Counted from the first letter of the stretch, positions 42,292 through 52,566 are shown. The stretch: DNA of 64,000 bases from Albimonas sp963816545 (GCA_963816545.1 CAWFLE010000001.1:670093-734092); one strand, 5' to 3'. Notes: a model not told the origin generated them from the letters alone. Made by a program: numbers and translations.

Positions 42292-43011
42292 TTCGTCAGC
42301 GCGTCCTTCTGGGCCTGCACGAGCTGCTGGATGCCGCGGCTCGGCGAGGTCGATCATGGCGTCCAGTTCCTGCCGGTCGAAGGCGGCGCCTTCGGCGGAG
42401 GCCTGAACCTCGATCAGCTTGCCGGCGCCGGTCATCACCACGTTGGAGTCGGTGCCGGCCTCGGAGTCCTCGGCGTAGTCGAGGTCCAGCACCGGGTGGC
42501 CGTTGTGGACGCCCACGGAGACGGCGGCGACATGCTCGGTGATCGGGTTCTCCTTGAGTTCGCCCGAATCCACCAGCTTCTGGGCGGCGAGGCGCAGCGC
42601 GATCCAGCCGCCGGTGATCGAGGCGCAGCGAGTGCCGCCGTCGGCCTGGATCACGTCGCAGTCGATGGTGATCTGACGCTCGCCCATCATCACGCGGTCC
42701 GTGCCGGCGCGCAGCGAGCGGCCGATCAGGCGCTGGATCTCCTGCGTGCGGCCCGACGGCTTGCCGGCGGTGACCTCGCGACGGTTGCGGGTGTGGGTGG
42801 CGCGGGGGAGCATGCCGTATTCCGCCGTCACCCAGCCGAGGCCGGTGTTGCGCATCCAGGAGGGGGGGCGCGATTCGATGGAGGCGGTGCAGAGGACATG
42901 GGTGTCGCCCATGCGGATAAGGCACGAACCCTCGGCGTGCTTGGTGATCCCGAGCTCGAAGGCGAGGGGGCGGAGCTGGTCTCGGGCGCGGCCGGAGGGG
43001 CGCATCGGCAT
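42288..43011 (-). CDS. rph: ribonuclease PH, frameshifted near its end
   Basis: Phosphorolytic 3'-to-5' exonuclease trimming tRNA precursors. MRPSGRARDQLRPL, RNRREVTAGKPSGRTQEIQR in part, CDVIQADGGTRCASITGG and SVGVHNGHPVLDLDY are signatures. An extra base near 42335-42340, after MIDLAE, shifts the last 15 codons; corrected, it ends in IQQLVQAQKDALTK with 240 residues. It diverges from hrcA. Confidence 0.93.
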
Positions 43012-43345
43012 GGTCCTCGCGTCTGGGGTCGGTCGGGGGCGGTGATTACCGCCCGAGCGGCCGGGGGGCAAGCGGGGGTAACCAAGCGGCGCCCGCTGGC
43101 GCGGGCCGGTTTTCATCTCGGGGTCGCGCTTTCGCGCGGCCCTCGGGCGCCGCGGCCGGGCAGGGGACGCGCGAGGGCCCTGGCCCTTGCGTCACGCGCG
43201 AAGGGGGCTCGATGCCCCCGCCGCGCGTCCCCCCGGCGGGGAGGGGGCGGCGCCGGCGGCGATTGACCGGCCGTCGGGCCGGTCCTAGGTGTTGAGGTCC
43301 GTCGAGGCCCATGAGGCTCCGGCGATGGGACCCGAGGGCAGACCC
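43012..43345. other. divergent promoter region between rph and hrcA
   Basis: About 330 bases without a convincing gene. It holds type B repeat copy 3 at 43203-43219 and other G/C palindromes. I looked for a CIRCE operator (TTAGCACTC-N9-GAGTGCTAA) and saw none. Confidence 0.5.
43203..43219. repeat. dispersed palindrome, type B copy 3
   Basis: GGGGGCTCGATGCCCCC, identical to 5997-6013. Confidence 0.7.
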
Positions 43346-44416
43346 ATGACCGTGCAGACCGCGACCCTGAGCAACCTGAACGACCGCAGCCGGGCCATCT
43401 TCCGGCAGCTCGTGGAGACGTATCTGGAGACGGGCGACCCGGTGGGGTCGCGCACGCTGTCGAAAGCGCTGGAGCAGCCGCTCTCGGCCGCGACGGTGCG
43501 CAACGTCATGCAGGATCTGGAGGAGATGGGGCTTCTGGGCTCGCCCCACGTCTCGGCGGGCCGGATTCCGACGCAGACGGGCCTGCGGATGTTCGTGGAC
43601 GGGCTGCTGGAGATCGGCGACGTCTCGGGCGAGGAGCGCCAGCAGATCGAGCGGCAGATGGGCGAGGCGCCCGCCGACGTGGCGGGGATGGTCGCGCGGG
43701 CGGGGGCGCTGCTGTCCGGGCTGACGCATTCCGCGAGCCTGGTGCTCGCGCCCAAGGCCGAGGCGGCGATCAAGCATCTGGAGTTCGTGACCCTGTCGGA
43801 CGGCGCGGCGCTGGTGGTGCTGGTGACCGAGGACGGCACGGTCGAGAACCGGGTGATCGCGCCGCCGCCGGGGGTCACGCCCTCGGCGATGCGGGAGGCG
43901 GCGAACTTTCTGAACGCGATGCTGCGGGGGAAGACGCTGTCGGAGGCGGCGGCTGCCGTCGCCCATCAGATCGACGCGCGGCGGCAGGAGCTGGACGCGC
44001 TCGCGGCCGGGCTCGTGCAGCAGGGCGTCGCCGTCTGGGCGGGGGACGAGGCGCGCGAGCCGGAGCGGCTGGTGGTGCGCGGGCAGTCCAATCTGCTGGA
44101 GACCGTGGAGGGGGAGGCGGAGCTTGAGCGGATGCGCCGGCTCTTCGACGACCTGGAGCGCAAGAAGGACCTGCTGGACCTGCTGGAGCTTGCCCAGGAC
44201 GGCGAGGGAGTGCGGATCTTCATCGGGTCCGAAAACAAGCTCTTCTCGCTTTCGGGTTCCTCTCTCGTGATCGCTCCTTATATGGACGCGGAGCGCAGAA
44301 TCATCGGCGCGCTGGGCGTCATCGGCCCCACGCGCCTCAATTACGGCCGCGTGGTGCCGATCGTGGACTACACCGCCCGCCTGATGGGCAGGATGGTGAC
44401 CGACCGGCGCCGCTGA
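43346..44416 (+). CDS. hrcA: heat-inducible transcription repressor HrcA
   Basis: Represses chaperone operons at CIRCE. The N-terminal winged helix has LNDRSRAIFRQLVETYLETG, VGSRTLSKAL and SAATVRNVMQDLEEMGLL; the C-terminal GAF-like part has the family run LGVIGPTRLNYGRVVPIVDY. I use the ATG at MTVQTA, giving 356 residues. Earlier GTG or ATG starts at 43289 and 43325 are open. grpE follows after 15 bases. Confidence 0.93.
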   Translation: MTVQTATLSNLNDRSRAIFRQLVETYLETGDPVGSRTLSKALEQPLSAATVRNVMQDLEEMGLLGSPHVSAGRIPTQTGLRMFVDGLLEIGDVSGEERQQIERQMGEAPADVAGMVARAGALLSGLTHSASLVLAPKAEAAIKHLEFVTLSDGAALVVLVTEDGTVENRVIAPPPGVTPSAMREAANFLNAMLRGKTLSEAAAAVAHQIDARRQELDALAAGLVQQGVAVWAGDEAREPERLVVRGQSNLLETVEGEAELERMRRLFDDLERKKDLLDLLELAQDGEGVRIFIGSENKLFSLSGSSLVIAPYMDAERRIIGALGVIGPTRLNYGRVVPIVDYTARLMGRMVTDRRR

Positions 44417-44431
44417 GGAGAAGGAAAGAGC

Positions 44432-45125
44432 ATGGCGACCAACGGCAGGCGCGTGACCACCGAGGATACCTCGGACGATCTGGGCGAAGACCCGATGGAG
44501 GCCGCGATCCGCGATGGCGTGGACGACCGCGAGGATGACGCCGCGGCGGCCGAGGAGCTCGCGCTCCACGAGGTCGACGGCGAAGAGGCCGGCGTCGTGG
44601 AGGAGGAGGCGGAGGACGATCTCGAGACCTCGCTCACCCAGGCGATGGCCGAACGCGACGAGCTGCGCGAGCGGCTGATGCGCGCGCTGGCGGAGACGGA
44701 GAACGTCCGCAAGCGGGCGGAGCGCGACGTGAAGGACGCGCAGGCTTACGCGGGCACGAAGCTCGCGCGGGATATTCTCGGGGTCTACGACAATCTCGGG
44801 CGCGCGCTGGATGCCGCGGACGAGGGCGCGCGCAAGGCGGCCGGTCCGGTGATGGAGGGCATCGAGCTGACCCGGAACGAGCTGTCTGGGCGCGTTCAGG
44901 AAGCACCAGATCGAGCCGGTGGCGCCGGAGATCGGCGCGAAGTTCGACCCCAAGCTGCACCAGGCGATGTTCGAGGCGCCCGTCGAGGGCGCGGCGGCGG
45001 GCACCGTGATTCAGGTGATGGCGCAGGGCTTCACCATCGCGGGCCGCCTGCTGCGGCCGGCGATGGTCGGCGTGGCGGCGGCTGCGCCGGTCAGGCCGGG
45101 CGAAGGGTCGGGCACGGAGGCCTGA
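44432..45125 (+). CDS. grpE: nucleotide exchange factor GrpE, frameshifted in this sequence
   Basis: Exchanges ADP on DnaK. A long acidic N-terminal coiled coil with RALAETENVRKRAERDVKDA is followed by the beta-wing head with FDPKLHQAMFEAP and AGTVIQVMAQGFTIAGRLLRPAMV. One extra T near 44885 (CTGCTGGG read as CTGTCTGGG) separates them. Correction gives 230 residues. AGGAGAAGGAAAG precedes the ATG. It is in the usual hrcA-grpE pair. Confidence 0.94.
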
Positions 45126-45201
45126 GCCTCTGGCAAGGCTGCCGCCGCTGATCTAGGCTCCGGGAGCCCGGCGCCTGGCCGGGTCCGCGCCGGAGGCCGC
45201 C

Positions 45202-45807
45202 ATGATCACCGATGTCGAGGCGCTGCGCGCGACCTACGGCCAGCCGATGGAGCGCGCGGTCGCGAAGCAGCTTTCGCGCCTGGATGCCCACTGCGTGCGG
45301 TTCCTGGCGCTGTCGCCGATGGTGATGATCGCCACCTGCGACGGAGAGCGGGTGGACGTGTCGCCCAAGGGAGACGGGCCGGGGTTCGCGAAGCCCGAGG
45401 GGGATGGAGCGGTGCTGATCCCGGACTGGCCCGGGAACAACCGGGTGGACGGGTACGAGAACATCCTGAGAAACCCGCAGGCGGGGCTGATCTTCATGAT
45501 CCCCGGGCTGAAGGAGACGCTGAGGATCAACGGCCGCGCCTCGATCCACGACGAGGAGGCGGTGCGCGCGAGGTTCGAGACGCGCGGGCGGCTGCCGATC
45601 ACCGTGCTGCGGGTGGAGGCGGAGGAGGTGTTCCTGCACTGCGCCAAGGCGTTCCTCCGCTCCCGCCTGTGGGATCCCGCAAGCTGGCCCGAGAAGGACG
45701 CCCTGCCGAGCCCCGGTCAGATGTTCAAGGACCACATGCAGCTTCCGGGCATGATCGTCGAGGAGGCCGACGCCATGCACGCCCGCTACGAGCCGACGCT
45801 CTACTGA
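45202..45807 (+). CDS. pyridoxamine 5'-phosphate oxidase-family (PPOX, MSMEG_1061-like) protein
   Basis: A 201-residue split-barrel flavin-binding protein. FLALSPMVMIATCDGERVDVSPKGD and VLIPDWPGNNRVDGYENILRNP in part are the subfamily's core, and the C-terminal LRVEAEEVFLHCAKAFLRS is typical. Likely an FMN- or F420-type oxidoreductase; substrate unknown. It abuts the VOC gene without a gap. Confidence 0.85.
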   Translation: MITDVEALRATYGQPMERAVAKQLSRLDAHCVRFLALSPMVMIATCDGERVDVSPKGDGPGFAKPEGDGAVLIPDWPGNNRVDGYENILRNPQAGLIFMIPGLKETLRINGRASIHDEEAVRARFETRGRLPITVLRVEAEEVFLHCAKAFLRSRLWDPASWPEKDALPSPGQMFKDHMQLPGMIVEEADAMHARYEPTLY

Positions 45808-46194
45808 ATGACCGGCCTGCGCGCCATGCCGGTGCTGGCCTGCGCCGACCCGGAGGGGGTGGGGGAGTTCCTGGTGCGCGGGCTGGGCTTCCGGCTCGCC
45901 GGATGGTGGCGGGACGAGCAGGGGCCGAACTTCGGCATCGCGGCGCTGGGCGACGTCACGCTCGGCCTCTCGCGTGCCGAAGGGGCCGGGCCGCCGCGGG
46001 GCTGGGCCGCCTACATCTACGTGACGGACGCGCGGGACTTCGCGCTGGTGGCGGCGGCGAACGGCGTGGAGCTGGTGCGCGGGCCGGAGGACACGCGCTA
46101 TGCCAGCCGGGAGGTGGAAGTGAAGACGCCTGAAGGTCATCTCCTGTGCTTCGCGCAGGACCTCGCGCCCGGCGACCGGGGTCCGGGGCTGTGA
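45808..46194 (+). CDS. VOC (glyoxalase/bleomycin-resistance)-family protein
   Basis: A 128-residue protein with the paired beta-alpha-beta-beta-beta units of the VOC fold: MPVLACADPEGVGEFLVRGLGF and YIYVTDARDF, then VKTPEGHLLCF with the metal-site-like Glu region. Substrate unknown. It starts directly after the PPOX gene, and its TGA overlaps the GTG of the thioesterase gene. Confidence 0.82.
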   Translation: MTGLRAMPVLACADPEGVGEFLVRGLGFRLAGWWRDEQGPNFGIAALGDVTLGLSRAEGAGPPRGWAAYIYVTDARDFALVAAANGVELVRGPEDTRYASREVEVKTPEGHLLCFAQDLAPGDRGPGL

Positions 46195-46562
46195 ACGGGC
46201 CGAAGGGGCAGCTCGCGCTTCAGACGCTGGCGATGCCGGCGGACACCAATGCCAACGGCGACATCTTCGGCGGCTGGCTGATGGGGCAGATGGACCTCGG
46301 CGCCTCGGTCCCGGCGCGGGAGCGGGCTCGGGGCCGGGTCGCGACCGTGCAGGTGGAGGCGATGACCTTCCACCGCGCCGTGCAGGTGGGGGACGTGGTG
46401 ACGATCTACGCGGACCTCCAGCGCGAGGGGCGAAGCTCCATGCGCTACGGGGTCGAGGCCTGGATCACGCGCATGCCCTCGGGCGAGCGGGCGAAGGTCA
46501 CCGAGGCCGTCTTCATCTACGTCGCCATCGACGAAGCCGGAAAGTCGCGGCCGCTGCCCTGA
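46191..46562 (+). CDS. YciA-like acyl-CoA thioesterase
   Basis: A 123-residue hot-dog-fold protein. LAMPADTNANGDIFGGWLMGQMD contains the catalytic Asn/Asp-Gly region, and VEAMTFHRAVQVGDVVTIYA is the conserved second strand block. It hydrolyses acyl-CoA thioesters. The start is a GTG in GTGA overlapping the VOC stop, as no nearer ATG exists. Confidence 0.9.
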   Translation: MNGPKGQLALQTLAMPADTNANGDIFGGWLMGQMDLGASVPARERARGRVATVQVEAMTFHRAVQVGDVVTIYADLQREGRSSMRYGVEAWITRMPSGERAKVTEAVFIYVAIDEAGKSRPLP

Positions 46563-46578
46563 GCGGCCGCGGGCGGCG

Positions 46579-47801
46579 TCAGAGGGCGCCGGAGGTCTTC
46601 AGCGCGGCGATCCGATCCTCGGGCAGGTCCAGAACCTCGCGCAGGACCTCGTCGGTGTGCTCGCCCAGCAGGGGGGCGGCGCGGCGGTAGCTGAGTTCCG
46701 CCTCGGAGAACTTGATCGGGTTGGCGACGTTGGGGACCGTGCCTGCAAGCGGGTGGGGCACCTCGATCTTCATGTCGCGCGCAAGAACCTGCGGCTCCTC
46801 GAACGTCTTGTCGATGGTGTTGAGGCCGGAGCAGGGGACGCCGGCCTTCGGCAGCGCGTCCAGCCAGTGGGCGCGGGGCGCCGGCGCATCTGCGCCTCGA
46901 TCAGGCCGGAGAGGAGTTCGCGGTTGGCGTTGCGGTCGGGGACGGTGACGAAACGGGGGTCGTCGGCCAGTTCGGGGACGCCGAGCTCCCGCGTCAGGAT
47001 GCGGAACTGGCGGTCGTTGCCGCAGGCGACGATGACCTCGCCGTCGGCGCAGGGGAAGGGCTGGTAGGGCGCGAGGTTGGGGTGCCACGGCCCGGTGCGC
47101 TGGGGCACGTTCCCGCCGATGAAGTAGTTCATCGCCTGATTGGCAAGCCACCCCACATGGACGTCCAGCAGCGCCATGTCGATGTACTGGCCGCGGCCTG
47201 TTTTCTCGCGGTGCGCGAGGGCCGCGAGGGTGGCGATGGTGGAGTACATGCCCGTGGTCAGGTCCGTGATGGCGATGCCCACCCGCTGCGGGCCGGCGCC
47301 GGGGGTCCCGTCGGGGTTGCCGGTGATGGACATGATCCCGCCGAGGCCCTGGATCAGGTAGTCGTAGCCCGGCTCCTGCGCGCGGGGGCCGGTCTGGCCG
47401 AAGCCGGTGATGGAGACGTAGATCAGGCGGGGGTTGATCTTCTTCAGGTCCTCGTAGCCGAGGCCCATCTTCGTGAGGCCGCCGACCTTGAAGTTCTCCA
47501 CCAGCACGTCGGATTTCGCGGCGAGGTCGCGGATCACCTGCCGACCCTCCTCGGACCGCAGGTTGACGGTGACGGAGCGCTTGTTCCGATTGGCTGAGAG
47601 GTAGTAGGCGGCCTCCCGCGTGTCGTTTCCGTCCTTGTCCTTCAGGAACGGCGGGCCCCAGGAGCGGGTGTCGTCGCCGCCGTCGGGGTTCTCCACCTTG
47701 ATCACGTCGGCGCCGAAATCGGCGAGCATCTGCGTGCACCAGGGGCCCGCGAGCACGCGGGTGAGGTCCAGGACGCGCAGGCCGTCGAGGGGCGAGGACA
47801 T
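46579..47801 (-). CDS. CaiB/BaiF (class III) CoA-transferase, frameshifted in this sequence
   Basis: Transfers CoA between carboxylic acids. The N-terminal LRVLDLTRVLAGPWCTQMLADFGADVIKVE in part, SVTVNLRSEEGRQV, VLVENFKVGGLTKMGL and VSITGFGQTGP are signatures; Asp in YIDMALLDV is the catalytic residue position. One base is missing near 46880 (after AQMRR), a deletion rather than an insertion. Correction gives 407 residues. GGAGAA precedes the ATG. Substrate unknown. Confidence 0.9.
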
Positions 47802-47894
47802 GAGGGGTTCTCCGGGGCTGATGTTCCGATGCGCGAAACTGCCCCGGCGGCGCCGGAGACGCAAGGATGGGCGGCGGGCCCGTCGCGACCGTTG

Positions 47895-48010
47895 GAGCGA
47901 CTAATCCTCGCGAGCCTGGGTTACCAGGTGGGCGCCGGGTGCTTCAGGCCACGGCCCGAAACAGAGCCAGCTCCCGCGAGAAGTGATAGGCCACCAGGAT
48001 TTAGGCCCCT
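47895..48010 (-). ncRNA. structured RNA candidate, possibly 6S-like
   Basis: On the minus strand CTAAATCCT (48005-47997) can pair with AGGATTAG (47908-47901), with one bulged A, closing a domain of about 105 nt. Inside are GGCTC-TGTTTC-GGGCC and the perfect small hairpin CCTGG-TAAC-CCAGG. The layout (long closing stem, open middle, small hairpin on the 3' side after CCCAC) resembles 6S RNA, but it is shorter than usual and I cannot run a covariance search. It could instead be a leader of the CoA-transferase gene. Strand is not certain. Confidence 0.38.
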
Positions 48011-48135
48011 GACGAGAGGGACAGAACCCGCCTGTCAGCGCAGATATGCGTCCGGGGGAGGGTTGGAAAGGGGGGCGGCGCTGAAACTCTCGGATGCCCT
48101 TCCCCGTAGCTCCCCGGGGGCGTCTGGAGCTGAAG

Positions 48136-49062
48136 ATGCCGGGTGAAGAATTTGAAGACGGTGCGCTGCGGCGCCTGGACGAAGCCATGGGCGACGCGCC
48201 CGGGACGCTGAGGGCGCGTCTCGATGCGGCGTCTGCGCGCCGCGCCCAGGTTATTGGGGCGGCGGAGGGCCGGCGACGAGCCGCCGCGGGCGCGGTGCGG
48301 CCGCGCCAGGTCCCGCGCCCGGAGGTTCGGGAGACGCGGCCTTTGCGTCCGGCGTCCCGGAGACGGTTCAGTCCGGTTCATGTGGTATCGGCCACGGCCG
48401 TTCTCTGCGCGTTGGCGTTCGGCCTCTGGCGCGTGAATTTCGATGGTGCGACGGCAAGGTGGGCCGAGCCGCCGGCGAGCCCGGCGGCTGCGCCGGTCGC
48501 GCTTGCCTCCCCGTCGGGCCCGCGCACCTTTTCACCGTCGCAGGAAGCTCCGCGAGACGTGGATGTGCAGGCTTCGCTGCCAAGGACGGCGCGGTCGGAG
48601 CCGGCGCGCCTGGACCTGCCCGAACGGTCGTCTTCTTTCGTGGCGCCTGAGCCCTCGCCGCGGCTCCCGGCTCGGGAGACGGATCGCGCGGCGCAAAGCC
48701 TTGCGCAGGCGGAGGTCGATGCCGCGGTTCCGATGCCGCGTCCGACCGTCTCGCCCGAGATCGCGTCGGCCGCCGATGCAGCCGATTCGCCTCTGCGCGT
48801 CTTCATCCACTACCGCCAAGGCCTGCAGCGCTCCGCAGAGTTCCTGCAGGCGAAGCTGGAGGCTGCAGGGTTCGCGCCCGTCAACCTGGTCGAGATCGAC
48901 TTCGCTGTGGAGCGCCGCCACGTGCGGTTCTATCATTCCGGCGACCTTGGGGGCGCGGAGGAGGTCGCTGCGCTGGTTTCCACCGACCGCGTCCGGGATT
49001 TCACGGCCTACGAGCCCTCTCCCTCTCCCGGGCTGGTCGAGATCTGGTTGGAGGACCAGTGA
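48136..49062 (+). CDS. single-pass membrane protein with C-terminal LytR_C/SPOR-like domain, function unknown
   Basis: About 308 residues from the ATG at MPGEEFEDGALRRLDEAM; an earlier ATG 14 codons upstream is open. A basic cytoplasmic region is followed by one membrane helix (VVSATAVLCALAFGLW), a long Pro/Ser/Ala-rich linker, and a folded C-terminal part of about 85 residues beginning VFIHYRQGLQRSAEFLQAKL. That last part looks like the LytR C-terminal/SPOR-type fold that often binds cell wall or polysaccharide. It is the last gene before tRNA-Gln. Confidence 0.7.
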   Translation: MPGEEFEDGALRRLDEAMGDAPGTLRARLDAASARRAQVIGAAEGRRRAAAGAVRPRQVPRPEVRETRPLRPASRRRFSPVHVVSATAVLCALAFGLWRVNFDGATARWAEPPASPAAAPVALASPSGPRTFSPSQEAPRDVDVQASLPRTARSEPARLDLPERSSSFVAPEPSPRLPARETDRAAQSLAQAEVDAAVPMPRPTVSPEIASAADAADSPLRVFIHYRQGLQRSAEFLQAKLEAAGFAPVNLVEIDFAVERRHVRFYHSGDLGGAEEVAALVSTDRVRDFTAYEPSPSPGLVEIWLEDQ

Positions 49063-49121
49063 ATCCGTCCTGGCCCCTTGACCCGCCCGCCGCGCTTCGC
49101 TACCTGAGCGCCCGACGCCGT

Positions 49122-49195
49122 TGGGGAATAGTTTAACGGTAGAACAGCGGACTCTGACTCCGTCGGTCCTGGTTCGAATCCAGGTTCCCCAGCCA
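49122..49195 (+). tRNA. tRNA-Gln (anticodon CTG)
   Basis: A 74-nt cloverleaf. The acceptor stem is TGGGGAA/TTCCCCA and the anticodon stem GCGGA/TCCGT with loop CTCTGAC. The T arm is CCTGG-TTCGAAT-CCAGG, followed by discriminator G and an encoded CCA. An integrase gene starts 96 bases downstream, so its 3' half is the likely island attachment site. Confidence 0.96.
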
Positions 49196-49291
49196 CATCA
49201 TCCACAAGCCGTTGATTTGAAAAGACGTTCTCTCAGAGAACGTCTTCGCTCGTCCTCCTGTGGCGCCCGGCTGTGGCACAGGGTGTGACAC

Positions 49292-51565
49292 ATGGCGACA
49301 ATTGCGACGGCCCCGCGGGGCTCCGGGCTCTACCTTCGCGGACGCGTCTGGTGGGTCCGGATCCGGACCCCGATCGGCATCGGCGAAAAAATTTCCATCC
49401 GGCGTTTCTGGCGCTTTTCGACCGGTACCAATTCCCGCGTCGAGGCCCTTCGGGCGGCGGCGCATGTCCGCGCCGCGCTCGACCGGGGCTTCACGCTGGT
49501 GAAGCTCGGAATCGGAACGGCGATGGTCGACGCGGGACAGGTGGAGGCGATGCTCACGCAGCTGGCGCGCAATGCGCTGGCCGCGGCCGAAGCCGCGCGC
49601 GCCTTCTCCGGCGTCCGAGACGACGCGCGCGTCGCCGAAGCCTGCCGCCGGCACGAGGAGGAGCTCGGGCGCTGGCGCGAAGCTCTGCGTCGCAACGAGT
49701 TCTCCGCGATCGCCGCTCAGGTGGGATTGGCGGCTCGAGAAGTCGGAGCGCCAGGCTCCATGATGGCTGCGCCGCAGGTGCTTCGCGAAGCCGCGCGCAC
49801 TCTTGCGGCGGTCGCCGAGGAGAACGTGGCGCGCGAGCATGGTATCTACGCCGGCGACCGCGCGAGCCTCGTGGCGCGGCTGGACGGCGCCGCCCAGAGC
49901 GCTGGTCCTAACCGTTTCTGCGTGGGCCAAGCGCCCCTTCACGAAGCATGGTCGATCAGGGAGCCGGCGCAGAAATCCGAACCGAGGCCGGAGCAGAGCG
50001 CGGCTGAAGTGGCGGTGGCGGCCCCGTCCGAGCCGCACCGCGCCCAGGAAATTGCGTCAGCCCAAGCGCCGGCGCTCAAGGAGCAGCAGCGCGAGATCCT
50101 CGTTGAGAGCGTCGCGGGCGGTTGCAGGCTCGTCGACGCGGCTGTTGCGGCCGATGAGCCCTGCGTCGCGAACAAGACGAGCATCGCGGTTGCTCCGTCG
50201 CGTGCGCCGGCTGCGCCGAAAGCGAAACGGTCTGCCTGCTGCGGTCGTCTCTCGCGTCTCCAAGAAGGCCTCGTTGAAGCCCGAAACGCCCGCCCGGACT
50301 TCGCGTCAGGCGCAAGCCCACGAAGACGGAGCGCATGGAGGAGTTCCGGACGCCGGAATACCAGGAGCTCAAGCTGCTCGAGGGCGAAGCGCTGTGGGAT
50401 CTCCCCGCTGACAAGGCGTTCGATCTCGAGCGAGCCGTGCGCAGCAACTTCGGGACGAATGTCTCGTGGCTCGAGGAGTCCAGACGAGGCTTCGACGCCA
50501 CGGCGAAGCTGGTCACAACCTGGCTTCTCGAGCACATGGGACGGATGCCCACGATGCGCGAGGTGAAGCGGGGCGATCTCGAGCGGTTCACGGAGGACCT
50601 TGGCCGGGTTCCCGCCAAATGGAACAGCGGGCCGGCATGGTCGGGCACCATGCACGACGTCATCGCGCGGGCCGACGAGCACGACGAGGAAGCTTTGCTG
50701 CGCCTGGACCGGGAAGCGGAAGAGAACGGGTGGAATGAGGACCAACTGGAGAAGGCCGTCCAGAGAAGCGGAGGTCAAGCGTCTTTCTCCGAACACCCAG
50801 TACAAGCACCAGAGCTACTTCAAGGGCGTGTTCGAGATGATCGTGAGCCGCTCCGAGATCGGGAGAAATCCGATGGCCAACGTCATCTGGTCCAAGAAGC
50901 ACCTCAAGAAGCTGAACGAGGAGCGCGGAGACACGCGCACGGCTCTCGGGCCCGATGGTCGAGCGCGTCTGTTCGCCACCCGCACCTTCCTTTCGGGAGC
51001 GACCACCCCGGGCGACGCGCTCTTCTGGGCCCCCGTCATCACGAGGTATCAGGGCCTTCGTGCGGAAGAGGTGCTGCAACTCGGCCCGAACGACGTCCGG
51101 CTGCACGAGGGCGTCTGGGTTCTCGACATCCATCCCGGCTCAGGAAACTCGCTGAAATCAGGCGCGGCGAAGCGGATGATCCCGATCCACGACGAACTGC
51201 TCCGCCTCGGCATCGTGGCGCTGGCCGAACGCCGCAGAGGCGAAGGCGCGGTACGCCTGCTGGAGGTGAAGCGGGGATCCCTCGGGACGTACTCGTCCTG
51301 GTTCTCGAAGTTGTACCACAACTACAGGGTGGCGGAGGGCATCTACGAGCGCGGCCAGGACCACCATTCCCTGCGCAAGGACTTCTATCAGGATCTTCGT
51401 TCAGGCGGCGTCGACTATGCAATCCGGGTTCGAATGATGGGGCACGAGCTCAACGATGTTTCCGAGGGCAGCTACGGCCCCAAGGTCGAGAACATGGCGC
51501 ACCTGAAGAGCGCGATAGATCGCATCCCCGTCGACACGCTGCACCTCCGCCCCGTGTTCGGTTGA
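49292..51565 (+). CDS. large tyrosine recombinase (site-specific integrase), frameshifted in this sequence
   Basis: After correcting about three one-base insertions (near 50210-50235, 50300 and 50763) this is one protein of about 756 residues. The N-terminus has YLRGRVWWVRIRTP, a DUF6538-like entry domain. A long variable middle and a basic linker follow, then the SAM-like core-binding part (TQYKHQSYFKGVFEMI). The catalytic domain has the first Arg in YQGLRAEEVLQL, the H-x-x-R box in HHSLRKDF, His in MGHELND and the nucleophile Tyr in SEGSYG. It probably inserted the island at tRNA-Gln. Confidence 0.85.
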
Positions 51566-51652
51566 CCATGGTCGGCGGCTCAACGACTTGCGCCGCGTCA
51601 CGCCCGACGGGAGCGGCTTGCCGATACGGCGGCGCAGCCCATCTGGGGCTGG

Positions 51653-52566
51653 ATGATCCTCGCTCTGCGGCTGTTCTTCGCGCTGCTGCTGTCGGCGGCG
51701 GCCTCTCCGTCGGCGCAGGCCGACCCCGCCGCCCCTGCGGAGGCGACCGCGGACCTTGAGGCGCGCTGCACCTCCGACGGCCGCCACTGCATCAGCCTGC
51801 CTACCTACATCGACGACGTCTGCACGGCCATCCACGCCGCCGCCAGGGACGCGGGCCTCGACAGCGGCTTCCTCGCGCGGCTCCTGTGGAAGGAGAGCCT
51901 GTTCGACGCCTCCGCCGTCAGCCCCGCCGGCGCGCTCGGCATCGCGCCAGTTCATGCCCGGCACCGCCGCGCTGCGGGGCCTCGGGGACCCCTTCAACCC
52001 GGCGGAGGCGATCTTCGCCTCGGCGAGCTACCTCGCGGAGCTGATCCGGCGCTTCGGCAACCCTGGCCTCGCCGCCGCAGCCTACAACGGCGGCGAGAAC
52101 CGCATGGAGCGCTACCTCGCGCGAGGAAAACGCGATCTTCCCCGCCGAGACCCTCGACCTACGTCTCGGCGATCACCGGGCGCCCGGCGCGCGTCTGGCG
52201 GGACGCTCCGCCCGAGACGGTGGACTATCGCCTCGACGGCGAGACGCCCTTCTTCGAGGCCTGCCGCATGCAGGCGAAGCGGGCCGCGCCATCAGGGAGT
52301 TCCGCGATCCGATTCCCCCCTGGGGCGTGGTCGTCGCCTCGGCCCGCCAGTGGGGACTGGCGGAGCGGCTGGCCGGGAAGGTCCGGCTGCGCCACCGCGA
52401 CATGCTGGCCGCGACGGAGCTTCGCGTGATCCGGGCGCCCGTGCCGGGCATCGCGAACTCGATGCGCTACACGGTGCAGGTCCCGGCGGAGAGCCGAGAC
52501 GCCGCCCTCTCGTTCTGCCTGCGCCTGCGCAAGACGGGCGCGATCTGCCGCATCCACCGGAACTGA
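51653..52566 (+). CDS. lytic transglycosylase (SLT) with C-terminal SPOR-like domain, frameshifted in this sequence
   Basis: Signal peptide (MILALRLFFALLLSAAASPS, cleavage after AQA), then the SLT domain: catalytic Glu in LLWKESLFD, GIAQFMPGTA and AAAYNGGENR. The end, MRYTVQVPAESRDAALSFCLRLRKTG, resembles a SPOR fold. Three extra bases (near 51947, 52121, 52158) and one missing base (near 52288) break the frame; correcting all gives 303 residues. It cuts peptidoglycan, perhaps for an envelope-spanning machine of the island, but no conjugation genes are visible here. Confidence 0.85.

Noticed and set aside
41839..43116. Apparent rph-rdgB fusion protein
   Set aside because: Produced by one extra base near the rph end. 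Correcting it restores a normal rph stop that overlaps the rdgB ATG.
43012..43345. CIRCE operator in front of hrcA
   Set aside because: No TTAGCACTC/GAGTGCTAA pair is present; only G/C palindromes.
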